Positions 21,300 through 31,864 of a stretch of 64,000 nucleotides of DNA are shown here, piece by piece. Every line of letters starts with the position of its first letter. Positions within the stretch are counted from its first letter, which is position 1. The position numbers and the translations under genes were made by a program. The stretch is from Apiotrichum sp. Y4204 (taxonomy: Eukaryota > Basidiomycota > Tremellomycetes > Trichosporonales > Trichosporonaceae). The stretch covers positions 248,001-312,000 of the forward strand of contig JAMYHL010000005.1 in the NCBI GenBank assembly GCA_025531455.1. The letters are read 5' to 3'. Under the pieces are notes generated by a model. That model searched no databases. It saw only the letters and a program-made list of their open reading frames with translations, and was not told the DNA's origin.

Positions 21300-24200
21300 G
21301 ATGGGAGAAGGTTTGGGGGGGTCGGTGTCCGCGGATCGCGGATGGGATCAGTCAGAGGAGGTGCAGATGGACGGAGGGAAGGGGAGGAGTAGTTAGGATG
21401 AAGCTTGGAAAGTGACGCCAGGCGTTGGCTAATAGAGAGTCCCGCCAAGTGGTCAGACACGGGATGGGATGTCATCGGGAGATGAATTGTATCGAGGGTC
21501 GTTCAAGCCGTATCAAGCGACGCGCATGACTCGACAGTTTCCAACTTCATCGCATGAATGTGAACTTTGAGATGCCGCGTGCCACCGTGACCTGACCGCC
21601 TGTCCGTGAACAGCTGCGAGTGGGCGTGAGTAGTACTGCTGCTGATCGAACGAGCAGAAGAACAGCTGCCCAACCTTTACATGGTTTAGATGGCCTTTCT
21701 TTCATTTGTCGCCCTCAACCCCAGCATTGCGAACACGACAGCGTCCACATCCCTCCCCAGACATGACCTGCCCGACCAATGAACGTAGCTTCACTTTCTA
21801 GCCGGACAATGAGCAAAGCGAATCCGCAAGAGCGAACCTCACTAGTCCGTTGGGAGGCGGTCTTTACTCCTCGGTTGAACCTTCCTCTGCCCCGAACACA
21901 GCCAGGCACAACCTGCACGCGAGCAAGTGCCGTCGTGGTCTGCACGCCGTGTCCAGCACGGAGACGCTCTCGAATGAGGACAGTAGTCAGTGCTGGGCCG
22001 CCATCTCCCGTCCCCGTGTAGTTCCCGGCATGTGTGTGGAGCTGCGATGGAAAATCGGTTGAGAAGCGCCGCCAGCCCCGCAGTCCCCGACAAGTCTTCG
22101 CTCCGTTCCGAGTCGGCCGGAGGTCTGGGGGCGCGGCGCAGCGTTGTCAGTCTGATGCTCCAGTCCTAGCTCTGCGGCGCCTGGCGCTGACCGCTGAATA
22201 AGACAATCGGGAGAACGATCTCGGGATATGGGAGGTATCTGATGTGGAGAAGTCAATATCCTTCAGAAGGCGACCTGTAGCGTTCGCGGCCGGCGCGACA
22301 CGTGGTAAGTGACTCTTGTCGATGCTGTCGTCACCGCGTCGCCTTGTCGTACTCTTTTTATACTTTTCGTTACTCTTACCCGTTGTGTCATACTGCAAGT
22401 ATCATTTACCTGGCAGTAATCGAGGCTCCGTCTGGCCTTTCTGAACTGCGTTCGCATAAACTCCTTACGCACTCCAGATCCAACTCCGACTGTTCCACAA
22501 GTAAGCGCCTCACGACCAGGTCGATTGGGTAACTGGGTAGGGATTCTGCTCCGGAAACTGCAGGGTTCCCGGGCCGTGTGGGCCGAATGGGGTGAGAAGT
22601 GGACGTATTGAGCACTGACCAGTGTCTGGACCCACACCCACCCTGGCCCACCCTGCTCGGACGGGTTTCACGTTTCGGGACGAATGCTCCGGCTCAGGCT
22701 CAAGCGCTCAAGGCTGCGTGTCCTCGGTGCGCGACCCGGTAGATGGTCATGGAGATGGACCGAGCTGGATCTTGAATCCAGCTCCCGAGCAGGGGCAGGA
22801 CAGGGGTATCTGCCGCGGGGTGGGGCGCGTGCCAAGTGGAGAGAGATGGGATATGGGATGGAATACATCTCCCGTGAATCAGACGAGCGTGATGTTTGTG
22901 CAAAGCAGGTTGGGTCATTCTGTCTCAGAGGATGGTTATGTTTAATGGGCGTTTTGTTTACTCTATGTCTTGTCTATCACGCAGGAGTAGTGTGACGCGA
23001 CGCGGTGGCGCGATGCGGCGTCACGCGTCTGCGTCCGACAGGGGTCCAATTGTCACCTATGGCTTTCTGAATCGAAGGCGTTGCATGTCACATCCTCTGC
23101 GTTCCCGAAGTCTGGTGCTCACCTGCTGGATCCTCACCTGGTACAGGCACTCTATTCTGCGCTGGGGGAGCACTGGCCTACCGCCAAGCATCTGTATCCA
23201 GCGGAGCGTTCCGAAGGTTGGTGCCTGCGGCTGTCTGCGCGCTTATATGCTCGTGATCATGGATCATGGTCTTGGTCTTGGTCAGGGAACGCTGAATGCG
23301 GGCTCAAACTGTCTTTGACTGGTGTTCGAGGGCTGTGCAGAGTCTCCAGAAGCAAGTGGAAGCTCGGGGGAGTTGAAGGGGGGGTTGTGGCTCAGAAGGG
23401 TACATACGAAAGGGGTACGCGCCGAATGGGCCGTGTTTCCGCGATCTGTGCATCTGTGAGCGAGTTTTAATTCTCAAAGGTCGCGCAACTGCTCTCCGGC
23501 ACTTGAGCACCTTTTGAGTGCCAGATCGCATGCATGTCGGAGAACATGGCGAGGAACGGGGGTGGCGACCGCGAGCCAACGAGAGCGCGTGCTGCACATG
23601 CTTTTGCATGCTTTGTGAGGCACAGAGGCACGCGCCAGCGCGCGCCAGCAACGCCATGTCTGGTGCTGCTTTTGACTGGCTGGCTGGCTCCAGCTGGATG
23701 CACATGAAGAACTGGTACAAACCTAGACCGGACAGCTCACAGGCTAGAAGTCTATCATGGCAGTGCATCGCCGTGACTGCATTCGTGTGCCATGTTCTGT
23801 TCTCGTTGTCGTCGTGACGGCCGAAGAGCCCACCCTCATTTCTTGCATAATGCATAAGTCTCCATCCGACACCTGGTAACTGTTCCGACAATGCGATAGT
23901 AGCTGCGACACGAGGAGATTGCCGCCACTGTACGAGATACCGGGGCGGGCAGCAAGGCTCCGCCGTGGGCCTGGCCCCCCACCACTTTCCCTACTCCTAC
24001 TCTTTCCCTGGTCGGACACTGCATCGCGTTGAAAGCGTAGCCTCGGCGGATGCACCGGAGTTGCAGAGTACAGTATCCGTCGAGGTCCCCGAGGATAAAG
24101 TCTGGGTTTGTGCAAAAGGGAATAAAAGACACGAGAGAGAGTGAGAGTGTGTAAACAAGGGACCGCCAGAAAAAAGGCGGCGCACTGCACGGGGAGGAAG

Positions 24201-25238
24201 AGCAGAGGCAAGAGAGGCGGAGCGACTCGAACGCCAGTGGGGCGGTAGATATGTAACGCCAGGGGGAATCCAGGACAAGTTCAGGGTTCGGCATCGCGGC
24301 TGCAGCGTGCATGCCGCGCGCCCCGACAAGTGGCCCAGTGGCGGTGTGCCTCCCCGCGTCGTCTTTTTGTTGTTGCAGCCCTCGCGACCTGCCACAGGCA
24401 GAGAGAGAGAGAGAGATGCCATCGTGGACCTGAGGCGTGTCCTGGCCGTCCTGGGCCGGTCCTGTTCTTAACTCTGTTTGAGATTTGAGAATGAGGAGTG
24501 GAAGAGGGTGTGGAAGTGAGCAGGGAAAGCGCAAGGGAAGAGGGGGGCAGTGGCAGAGAGCGATGAGAGGGAATTGAGGGAAAGAAGGGGGTGATGCAGA
24601 GAGGGGGAGAAGTGAAAGAGACAAGAGAGATGAGAGAGAGTCAGTCCCCCCCCGCGGGCATGCATGTGTCCTGTTTGCTGTACTGTTCCTCTCTGTTGCC
24701 TCTCGTAGTGGGTGGGTGCTGTGCGACGCACTCCTCTGTTCCGTGTGTCTGTCACCCCCCCTCGATCTATTCATCTCTGGGCCAACAGCGACCTCGACCG
24801 AGAGAGAAAGAGAGAAAGAGAGAAAGCGAGAAAGAGAGGCACGATCCTCTCCAGCAGACTCTCACCTCGATCCACCCATCGACCGAGACCCATCTCGTCG
24901 TCCCCGTTGTCTTCATCTCGGTTCTTTTCTCTTTCCAGTACCACACTCCGGGCGCGTCCTTGTCGTTTCTCCATCCAACCTTGTCTGTTCACCTACTTCA
25001 CAGGTACTCACCGACCCCTCGCGTTCGTCCCACTACACACTTTCGCAACACTCTCCTTGCCATCGCACCCGATCACGATCGCGACTTGAAGCTTCCCGAC
25101 TCACACACACGCGCCCGTGATTTCCACTGCGCGTCCGTTTTTCTCTGGATCTCATCTTGGCTTCATCCTCAGCCCCCAGCAGGTTCCCACAACCCTCACA
25201 CTTTCTAGGTCTATCCCTCCCAGCCTCCGCCAGAAAGC
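21300..25238. other. Gene-poor region, second part, with CT/GA-rich 5' leader of the next gene
   Basis: No supported gene. From about 24480 the plus strand becomes purine-rich, with GAGAGAAAGAGAGAAAG repeats at about 24795-24840. A CT-rich stretch follows up to the ATG at 25239. A GT...CTTTCTAG pair near 25003-25208 may be a leader intron. This looks like the long promoter and 5'UTR of the gene at 25239. Confidence 0.45.
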
Positions 25239-28199
25239 ATGGGCCTTCTCCGCAAACGCACCTCAAAGCCCAACTTGAAGGCCGCTGAGGCCCGCCTCCC
25301 GACGCCACCACCGCAACTCCCACCTCTGCCAGCCCACATCCGCCGCTCCGAGAGCAAAGGATCTGCGGCCGCACCGCCCCCGCCCCCGGCGCCTGGCGCC
25401 CCCCGCATCGACACCCGGCCCCTGGGCCCCAGCAACGGTGGCTCCAAGTCGGCAGTGGGGAACCGCCGCCGCAGTCGGTCTCTTTGGGGCACGTCTGACG
25501 CTCGGGGGTCAAACTACAGCTACGACACGACCGGAGGTTTGAGCACACCGCGCCGGGGTTCAATCGGCGACAGTCCCGCCGCTCAGCCATGGCGTAGTCG
25601 CGAGGCGTGGGCGGCTCTGCACTCAGAACCGACCGGTCCATCCATCCTGAACGAGCTGACGTTCCCGTGTGCGCCGGGCGCACAGCCGGGATGGCGTGGG
25701 CGCGGTGGAGGAGGCTTTTTCGGCGGCGAGGCAGAAGAAATGTCACCCCGCACCCCGAGTCGCGCCGAGTCGCGGACAGACTCGCGTATGGCGTCGCGCC
25801 ACGAGCACATCCCCCCACTTCCCCAGTCGCCATTGGCGTCCAAGTCGCCCCGTCGCCCAGCGGCCCGTCTCCCGGTGGCGGCGCCAGCGCCTAGGAGAAA
25901 TGACGCTTCCCAGAACAATAGCCGCAGCGACCGTGCGTCCACGCCCACCCCAGATCTCGCAAAGTCGCCTTCTCCATCCCCCGAGACGGTCCCGTCGGTA
26001 AAATCGCTCGCCGAGTCGGACTCGGCTGCAGCGTATGCCATGGCGGCCGGCATCTCGCACAGCTCGGATGCCATGACGGACCCCCGTATCTCGGCTTCAG
26101 AGTATGGTTCGTCTCAAAACCACGCCATGTCGTCGTCGTCGCACGGGTATGGCGGATCGCCCCAGCATCTTGCGTACGCGACGGTGCCGGAAACGTCACC
26201 TGGCCTCACCTCGTCCCCGTCCTTCAGCGGCGGATCACCCTACCTTGCCTCGCCGGGACCGGCCCCGCCGCTCACGCCGCGTAATGTGGCTATCCGTCGC
26301 ATGGCGTCCAACGACAGCTTTTCGAACGGCAGCCACCTGGGGCCCAACGCGCAGACGGCTATGCCACTTGTCGAGTCGCGCTCCACCCCCTGGGGAGCAG
26401 CTAGCAGGAGCACCACTCCCGTTCTCCAGCGTGAGAACAGCAACGGCTCGACCGTTGCTTCTGTCAAGGGTCACGGTAACCTTTCCGCCTCAGTCTCGAG
26501 CGTGAACAACGGCCGCTCACCCATGCGCCTTCCCCCCACATCCTACGCGCACAGTGAGGATGGCCACCCCCGTCGGGACAAGGTGGAGCACTTTATCGAT
26601 CACCGCACGTCTCTCCCCGAGTCGAATCCCCGGGGAATTGTGTCAAGCTCGAAGAACCCCTCCCCGGCGCCGCCTCCAGAGGTCACTGAGCGGACTGAGA
26701 GCGTCATCGACTTTTCGCGCCCACCGAGCCAGCAACTTGTTGCGGAGCCGCAGTCCATGAACAATGGTGTCACGGGAAGCCACCCTGCCAACCTCTCCGC
26801 CTCGATTGGCAGCCAGAAGGGCCCGACGCGCACCTTCTCCGCCTCGTCGCAGCAGTCGGCTGGGCACAGCCGGTCCCGTATCCCGATTCCCTCGGAGCGC
26901 GACTATCCCTCGCGCTCTGTACGTGACAGCGCGGACCGCCCGCCATCGCGGTCCACCTCGTCGAACGGCCACCACTCCAACTCTGAGCATGTTCCTTACA
27001 CCCCTGCCGGGATCGCGAATGCAGTGAACGCTTGGCGGGCGAAGAATGGCGGTCGCCAGATGAGTGTCGAGGAGCTCGGCCTCCGGCCAAACGTGGCGCA
27101 CTCTGCCCAGTCACACGGCTCGCGCTCTGCCGCTTCGTCGTCTCATGGCCACGGATCTTCCTCCGGCCACCCGAAGTTTGACAAGGCCGAGGTCGCTCCC
27201 GGATGGCCATCTCGGGAGCATGCCCAGGACCCGTTCACTGCACAGGAGCCCCACGCCTGGGAGGCCGCCTACGACGCATCAGACTACGACGACTACCGCG
27301 ACGACGCGCCCATGAAGGCGTCGTCTCGTGGACCGATGCGCCTGCCGAGCAACGACGGGCACCCGCCAGAGGTGCCCGTCCAGATGGTCGCGCATGGCAT
27401 GGATGTGATGGCGGCGCATCAGCAGATGAACGCCCGGATACAGCCGGGCCCCGCGACGCTTCCCAGGCAGGCCCAGCACTACCAGCAGCCCCAGCAGCAG
27501 CGCAAGGGGTCGGTCGGCTCGCAGACCATGTCCCCGCCGCTGAGCCAGATGGGCCCGCAGCGGCTTCCTCTGCCGCCAGGCGCCTCCCGCGTTCTGTCTC
27601 CGCCGCCAGCTGACGGCCGCTCACCACCGCAGGGGTACGGCTTCCAGCAGCACCAGCAGCCGCGACCCCAGGCGGCGAACGGACGGATGCCCCCGCACCT
27701 TGACCACAGTGTCGCCCCCCAGCCCGGCCAGATCTTCAGGCTACCGCAGCACCCGCAGTCGCAACAGCAGCTGCAACAGCAGCCGCGGCCTCAGCACGCT
27801 CAGGCTCGCCCTCAGGCTTCCCAGCAGCGCCAACACCCCCACCAGGCTCAGCAGTATCAGCAGCAGCAGCAGGCGCGTCCGGCACAGGTCCACCCACAGC
27901 GCCTTCCGCCCCAGAATGCGGCCCGCGTGCAGGACCCCGGGTACAGCAAGCAGCTGGGCGGCACGCACGCGTACCACCCGCACCCGGGCCACTCCCACCC
28001 TCAGCAGCAGCAGTACTCCCAGCAGCAGCAGCAGCCACGCGTGATGCCCGGCCCCCAGCAACAGGCCGGCATCACGCACGCGCACCAGCACGTGTCGCAC
28101 CACTCGGGCGTGAGCATTGCGAACGTGCCGATGCAGGTCCCGCAGGTGCACAAGAGCCCGCGGGTGCAGCAGAGCGTCGCACAGGGCGGCTGGATCTAG
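25239..28199 (+). CDS. Large disordered Ser/Pro/Gln-rich protein
   Basis: One uninterrupted exon encodes 986 residues from MGLLRKRTSKPNLK to TAG. The start has Met-Gly followed by a basic patch, which could allow N-myristoylation plus electrostatic membrane binding; this is inference. The body is rich in Ser, Pro, Arg and His with many SP motifs. One more ordered patch lies at about residues 580-620 (VPYTPAGIANAVNAWRAKNGGRQMSVEELGLRP), possibly a short helical motif. From about residue 745 it becomes Gln/Pro/His-rich with runs of Q, as in transcription co-regulators or prion-like proteins. I do not recognise a family. Its unusually long leader suggests heavy transcriptional or translational control. 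Confidence 0.75.
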   Translation: MGLLRKRTSKPNLKAAEARLPTPPPQLPPLPAHIRRSESKGSAAAPPPPPAPGAPRIDTRPLGPSNGGSKSAVGNRRRSRSLWGTSDARGSNYSYDTTGGLSTPRRGSIGDSPAAQPWRSREAWAALHSEPTGPSILNELTFPCAPGAQPGWRGRGGGGFFGGEAEEMSPRTPSRAESRTDSRMASRHEHIPPLPQSPLASKSPRRPAARLPVAAPAPRRNDASQNNSRSDRASTPTPDLAKSPSPSPETVPSVKSLAESDSAAAYAMAAGISHSSDAMTDPRISASEYGSSQNHAMSSSSHGYGGSPQHLAYATVPETSPGLTSSPSFSGGSPYLASPGPAPPLTPRNVAIRRMASNDSFSNGSHLGPNAQTAMPLVESRSTPWGAASRSTTPVLQRENSNGSTVASVKGHGNLSASVSSVNNGRSPMRLPPTSYAHSEDGHPRRDKVEHFIDHRTSLPESNPRGIVSSSKNPSPAPPPEVTERTESVIDFSRPPSQQLVAEPQSMNNGVTGSHPANLSASIGSQKGPTRTFSASSQQSAGHSRSRIPIPSERDYPSRSVRDSADRPPSRSTSSNGHHSNSEHVPYTPAGIANAVNAWRAKNGGRQMSVEELGLRPNVAHSAQSHGSRSAASSSHGHGSSSGHPKFDKAEVAPGWPSREHAQDPFTAQEPHAWEAAYDASDYDDYRDDAPMKASSRGPMRLPSNDGHPPEVPVQMVAHGMDVMAAHQQMNARIQPGPATLPRQAQHYQQPQQQRKGSVGSQTMSPPLSQMGPQRLPLPPGASRVLSPPPADGRSPPQGYGFQQHQQPRPQAANGRMPPHLDHSVAPQPGQIFRLPQHPQSQQQLQQQPRPQHAQARPQASQQRQHPHQAQQYQQQQQARPAQVHPQRLPPQNAARVQDPGYSKQLGGTHAYHPHPGHSHPQQQQYSQQQQQPRVMPGPQQQAGITHAHQHVSHHSGVSIANVPMQVPQVHKSPRVQQSVAQGGWI

Positions 28200-28767
28200 G
28201 CTGCTGGCCAGAGATCAGTGCGCAGTGCGCCGACGCCTATCTGGTTCTGAGCAATGGTTCCAGTTCCAACATTCCCCAATACCCCTCCTATTCTTATGAT
28301 AGCTGTAACGATCACGCAGGAGTCAAAAGTACCCCTCACCTGTATCCCCCATTCCCCCATCCGAGACTTTGACATTGCGAGCGCGAGGCGTTCCCCGACC
28401 TGGACCCATCCGAGCCCTACTTCGATCGAAACCCATCTCCAGCCTCTAGTTTTCCCGCCCTCGGAGCACTTAGCTCGCAATATCCACAACTAGTTCAATC
28501 TGTCTGTCTATCCCTGCTGATCTTGCCATGCATTACATAACGTCTACAGTGGCGTCACAGGGGGCCAAGAGGGTCAAGTGGAAGTGTGCTGAAAGTGTGT
28601 TACTGTACAACATTGTGCGGGGGAAGACCGCCACATGCGGTAGGGGTATTGTAATGGTGGTCTAAGTGACTGACGAGCAAACTAGTACGGGTAGTGGTAG
28701 TGTGTGGGTCGCCGCTCTCTATGCCTCGTGTCATGCTGGTCGTGCGCGCGTGCGTCTCCTGTCGCTC
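28200..28767. other. Convergent 3' intergenic spacer
   Basis: Lies between the 3' end of the Gln-rich gene and the 3' end of the STYX-like gene. No gene seen. Confidence 0.4.
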
Positions 28768-30256
28768 TCAATCCTCTTCCATGACAAGCGAGTCGTGCCT
28801 GCGCTTGCCGATCGGCGCCTCGCTGCCCGTCAACATAACCCCCAAGCCCAAGAGCCACTAGATCACTCACCCCTCGCCATCCCATGGCCGCTTGTGCTCG
28901 CTAATCATGCCGTTTGCGTGCCCTGCGAGCGCCGCCTGCGCCGCCACAATCGCAGAGTACTCCCGCAGCTGGATCTCAAACTCCTGTCAGCTCTGGCGTG
29001 TTCTCGCAACTCACGCTGTTTGGGGACACACAGTACCGCTTGCTCTGGACATACATGAGCGCCGTGCTGTAGTCCCATCGGAACTTGTCCATCAGGTAGC
29101 CCATGACGATTGCTGGTGCCGTCGCGATGCCGCCTGGGTGTGAGTTTCCTATATGTATATTACTTAACCAGCATGGGCGACACTCACTGTTGCAGTGCAC
29201 GAGCACCGCGCCGCCGCATCCCAGCGCCTCGTCGATAAACTGCCGTGTACTGGGGAAGAGGGAGATTATGTTCTGGATCTGCGGGTCAGTTTGAGCCGGG
29301 GATTTGGCTGGTGAGGCGACGTGAAATGACTGGAAAGAGCAGGGACCAATGAGCCAAAGCGAAAGTTGCCGCTGGCGACATGGAAGGCGCAGTGGGCCAG
29401 CGCTCTTGGCTCTAGACCTGACCATTCGACTCCAAGTCGGCTGCTAAATGAGGTGTGCCACGGCAATCGCACTCCTTTATCCAACCGCAACTCCAGCCTC
29501 TGTCCCGGCTGCAATCCCAGTCATGGTCACAGTCATAGTGACAGTACGCACCCCTGAATCAGAAATGTCGAGGGTCAGATATCGGAACTCAGTGGGAAAG
29601 CGGGGGAAGATGAGGCGCGCCTCGACGCCGTCGCGCACGCACAGGCTGGCGTCAGTGATTGTGATGAAGTGGCGACAGGGCAACGACAGCGACAGAACAT
29701 TGTCTCCGGGTCTCCGGATCACCACGATGAAATGGCTGCTAGCGGAGCACGATCAATAATCAACATCAGCGATCAAGTATTCCTTGATCCTGAGCGATAC
29801 CCGATCCTCGCTCTTGTCGGTGATCACGCCTCCGCCAGCCCCACATTCATCGCCACTCGTTCAACCCGGATCGGTGATCACCCACATGTGCGTTATGCCG
29901 AGCTCCTTGAGGCGCGCGAGCCCCGTGCTCGCCTGGAACGGCCCAAGGAACAGCCCCGGGAGGATCTGCTGCGCTTCGCGGCGCATCTCGTATCTGCCAT
30001 TAGATGCAAACACGGTGGAGGGTGGAGGTCGGCGCGGTCGGTGCGAGCGGTGCGAGAGACATTTGCCGGACGGTACCAGCCCATGTCCATGGTCGAGTGA
30101 TAACCAAACACAGCCGAGCTCATCAAGTCCGACGCGCTTCACCCGTTCATTCCCTCACTCGCCCACTCACTTCCACTCCTGCAGGAGCATGTGTGCCGGC
30201 GGCTGGGCAGGCGGCCACGGGGGCACCGGCGTGGGTATCGCCAGCGGGGCGGCCAT
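28768..30256 (-). CDS. STYX-like pseudophosphatase (dual-specificity phosphatase fold)
   Basis: Seven exons (30171-30256, 29886-29993, 29552-29645, 29188-29278, 29015-29133, 28871-28983, 28768-28822) give 221 residues, nearly the length of animal STYX (about 223). The product follows STYX throughout: QEWKYEMRREAQQILPGLFLGP, then GITHI, LDISDSG, FPSTRQFIDEAL, the signature loop, YVQSKRYCVSPNS, QLREYSAI and an acidic Lys-rich tail. The phosphatase loop reads HCNSGIAT: Cys125 is present, but the invariant Arg six residues later is Thr131. Without that Arg the loop cannot hold phosphate properly, so the protein is predicted catalytically dead. Animal STYX instead loses the Cys. Two introns are long for this genome (240 and 273 bases). 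STYX is known to compete with active phosphatases and to bind F-box proteins; whether that holds here is inference. Confidence 0.9.
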
Positions 30257-30852
30257 GGCGGCGGGCGGGGCGGGGAAGGGCGAAGCGTGAAGGCGTGAGA
30301 TGTGGAGATTGGGAGAAGACGTGCGACGAGTGCGAGGAAGGGAGACGTAGAGAGGCGAGGAAGGAGAAAGTGTGGAGGAAGCGGATAACGGGTTTCACTG
30401 TCGGAGGGAACGCGATGCAAGTATGTTGTTGATAAGCGACGATTCCGAGAATGTGACGGTGAGCGAATGCTGACGAGCCCGAGATGTGTTGTGGATACTT
30501 GAGACAGACTCGATTCTCGTGGTGAATGGAATGTGGATGGTTGGTGTAGTATTTGGTTGTTATGCACAGCTGACAACAACTCTTGATCCAACAAGATTCC
30601 AAAACACCAAAGTGGCACCATGGCGGTGGACTGAGCACCCTAGCACTGCACTACTACTACTACTACTACTACTACTGTGGGACTCGGCCCCTTGCCCAGG
30701 TCCCGGTCTCGGGGCCTCGGCCTTTTGGCGCCCAGCCACCACCACAGCTGCCCTGAGCAGCCCACGATTCCACGATTCCACACCTCTCCATCCCACACAT
30801 CCACCACTTACTGTATACTGTACTTTGTGCTCTACACTCTGCCTCCACCACG
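30257..30852. other. Shared divergent promoter (STYX-like and ATL genes)
   Basis: A 596-base head-to-head interval containing the ACT microsatellite at 30650-30676. No gene inside. Confidence 0.5.
30650..30676. repeat. ACT trinucleotide microsatellite, nine perfect units
   Basis: Nine uninterrupted ACT repeats are directly visible, about 175 bases before the ATL start codon. Confidence 0.9.
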
Positions 30853-31741
30853 ATGAGCGACACCATCGCAGTCCTCACGGAACGCACGTACGACATCACA
30901 CGGTGTATCCCACCAGGAAGGGTGACGAGCTATGGTGAGTAAGCTGCTAGAAAGGAGGGAGGTCAGCGCCCCGCCCAGCACGCGTCATCCCCCGAAGCGA
31001 GCAAGGTTGACGTCAACCCCCCCAAGCTCAAACTGCCCACCGGCCACCACCTTGCCACTTTGTCGTTCGCTGCATCGTGCGTCGCTGATTGCAGGCCACA
31101 TTGCCAAGCTCGCCGGGTTTCCAAACTACCCGCGGTGAGTGCTATGCTCGCGCGCTTGGGGAAGGGGTCGAGGATGCGTCGGACATGTATATCTCTGCGG
31201 TCGGCCCGGATCCTCGAAATCAAGCAGTCAGACTTGCAGAATGGAAGCCGCGAGGCACGGAAGATCAACGGTACCTTGCGAGCCTTGTTGGCTGGGTACT
31301 TCCGAGTCCGGGCGGGGTGAGGTCGAGGCAACAAAAGTCCGCCTGGCAGCAACCCGCCCGGCAGCAACCCCAGTCGATAGTCTCCATGGACGGCGCTGAC
31401 GGCAGACACGTCGGTAATGCGCTCAAGTCCCTCCCGCCCGGCTCGACCATCCCTTGGCAGGTAAGCTTTCCTCTTCGCCCTTCTTTCGTGCCTCCGGCCT
31501 GTTCTAACCTCAGCGCGTAATCTCCAGCAAAGGGATCATCTCGCCGCGCGGCGACGAGGGCCTCGGCGTCGCGCGACAGAAGGACCGGCTCGAGGCCGAG
31601 GGTGTCGAGGTCGTCGCTGTTTCTGGTGTTGGCGAGCGCGTGAGCTTTGCGCAGTACGGGTGGTTCCCTGAGCGCGGGGAGCAGACGCTCGATGCGTGGC
31701 TCGAGGAGAATGCGGGGCCGGCGGCAGTGGGAGAGGAGTAA
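30853..31741 (+). CDS. ATL1: Alkyltransferase-like protein (ATL), O6-alkylguanine sensor
   Basis: Four exons (30853-30934, 31095-31134, 31406-31460, 31514-31741) join to 134 residues. The family resembles O6-methylguanine-DNA methyltransferase, but the acceptor Cys of PCHR is replaced. Here the motif is PWQRV (Trp58), followed by ISSKGIISPRG. ATL proteins cannot remove the alkyl group; they flip and bind alkylated guanine and hand the lesion to nucleotide excision repair. Other family marks are IPPGRVTSYGHIAKLAG (the helix-turn-helix with the Arg finger region), VGNALK and RQKDRLEAEGV. Length fits stand-alone ATL proteins. The second intron (271 bases) is unusually long. The gene converges with the arrestin-like gene, leaving 123 bases between stops. 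Confidence 0.9.
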
Positions 31742-31864
31742 AGCTTGACTACACGTATTCTGCACACCACTCAGTATCCATTGCATACACTGTGTCCTAC
31801 TTGTGCCAGTGACTAATCCATACACCCCTGTACCATCTACACACATGCACACATCCCAGACCAT

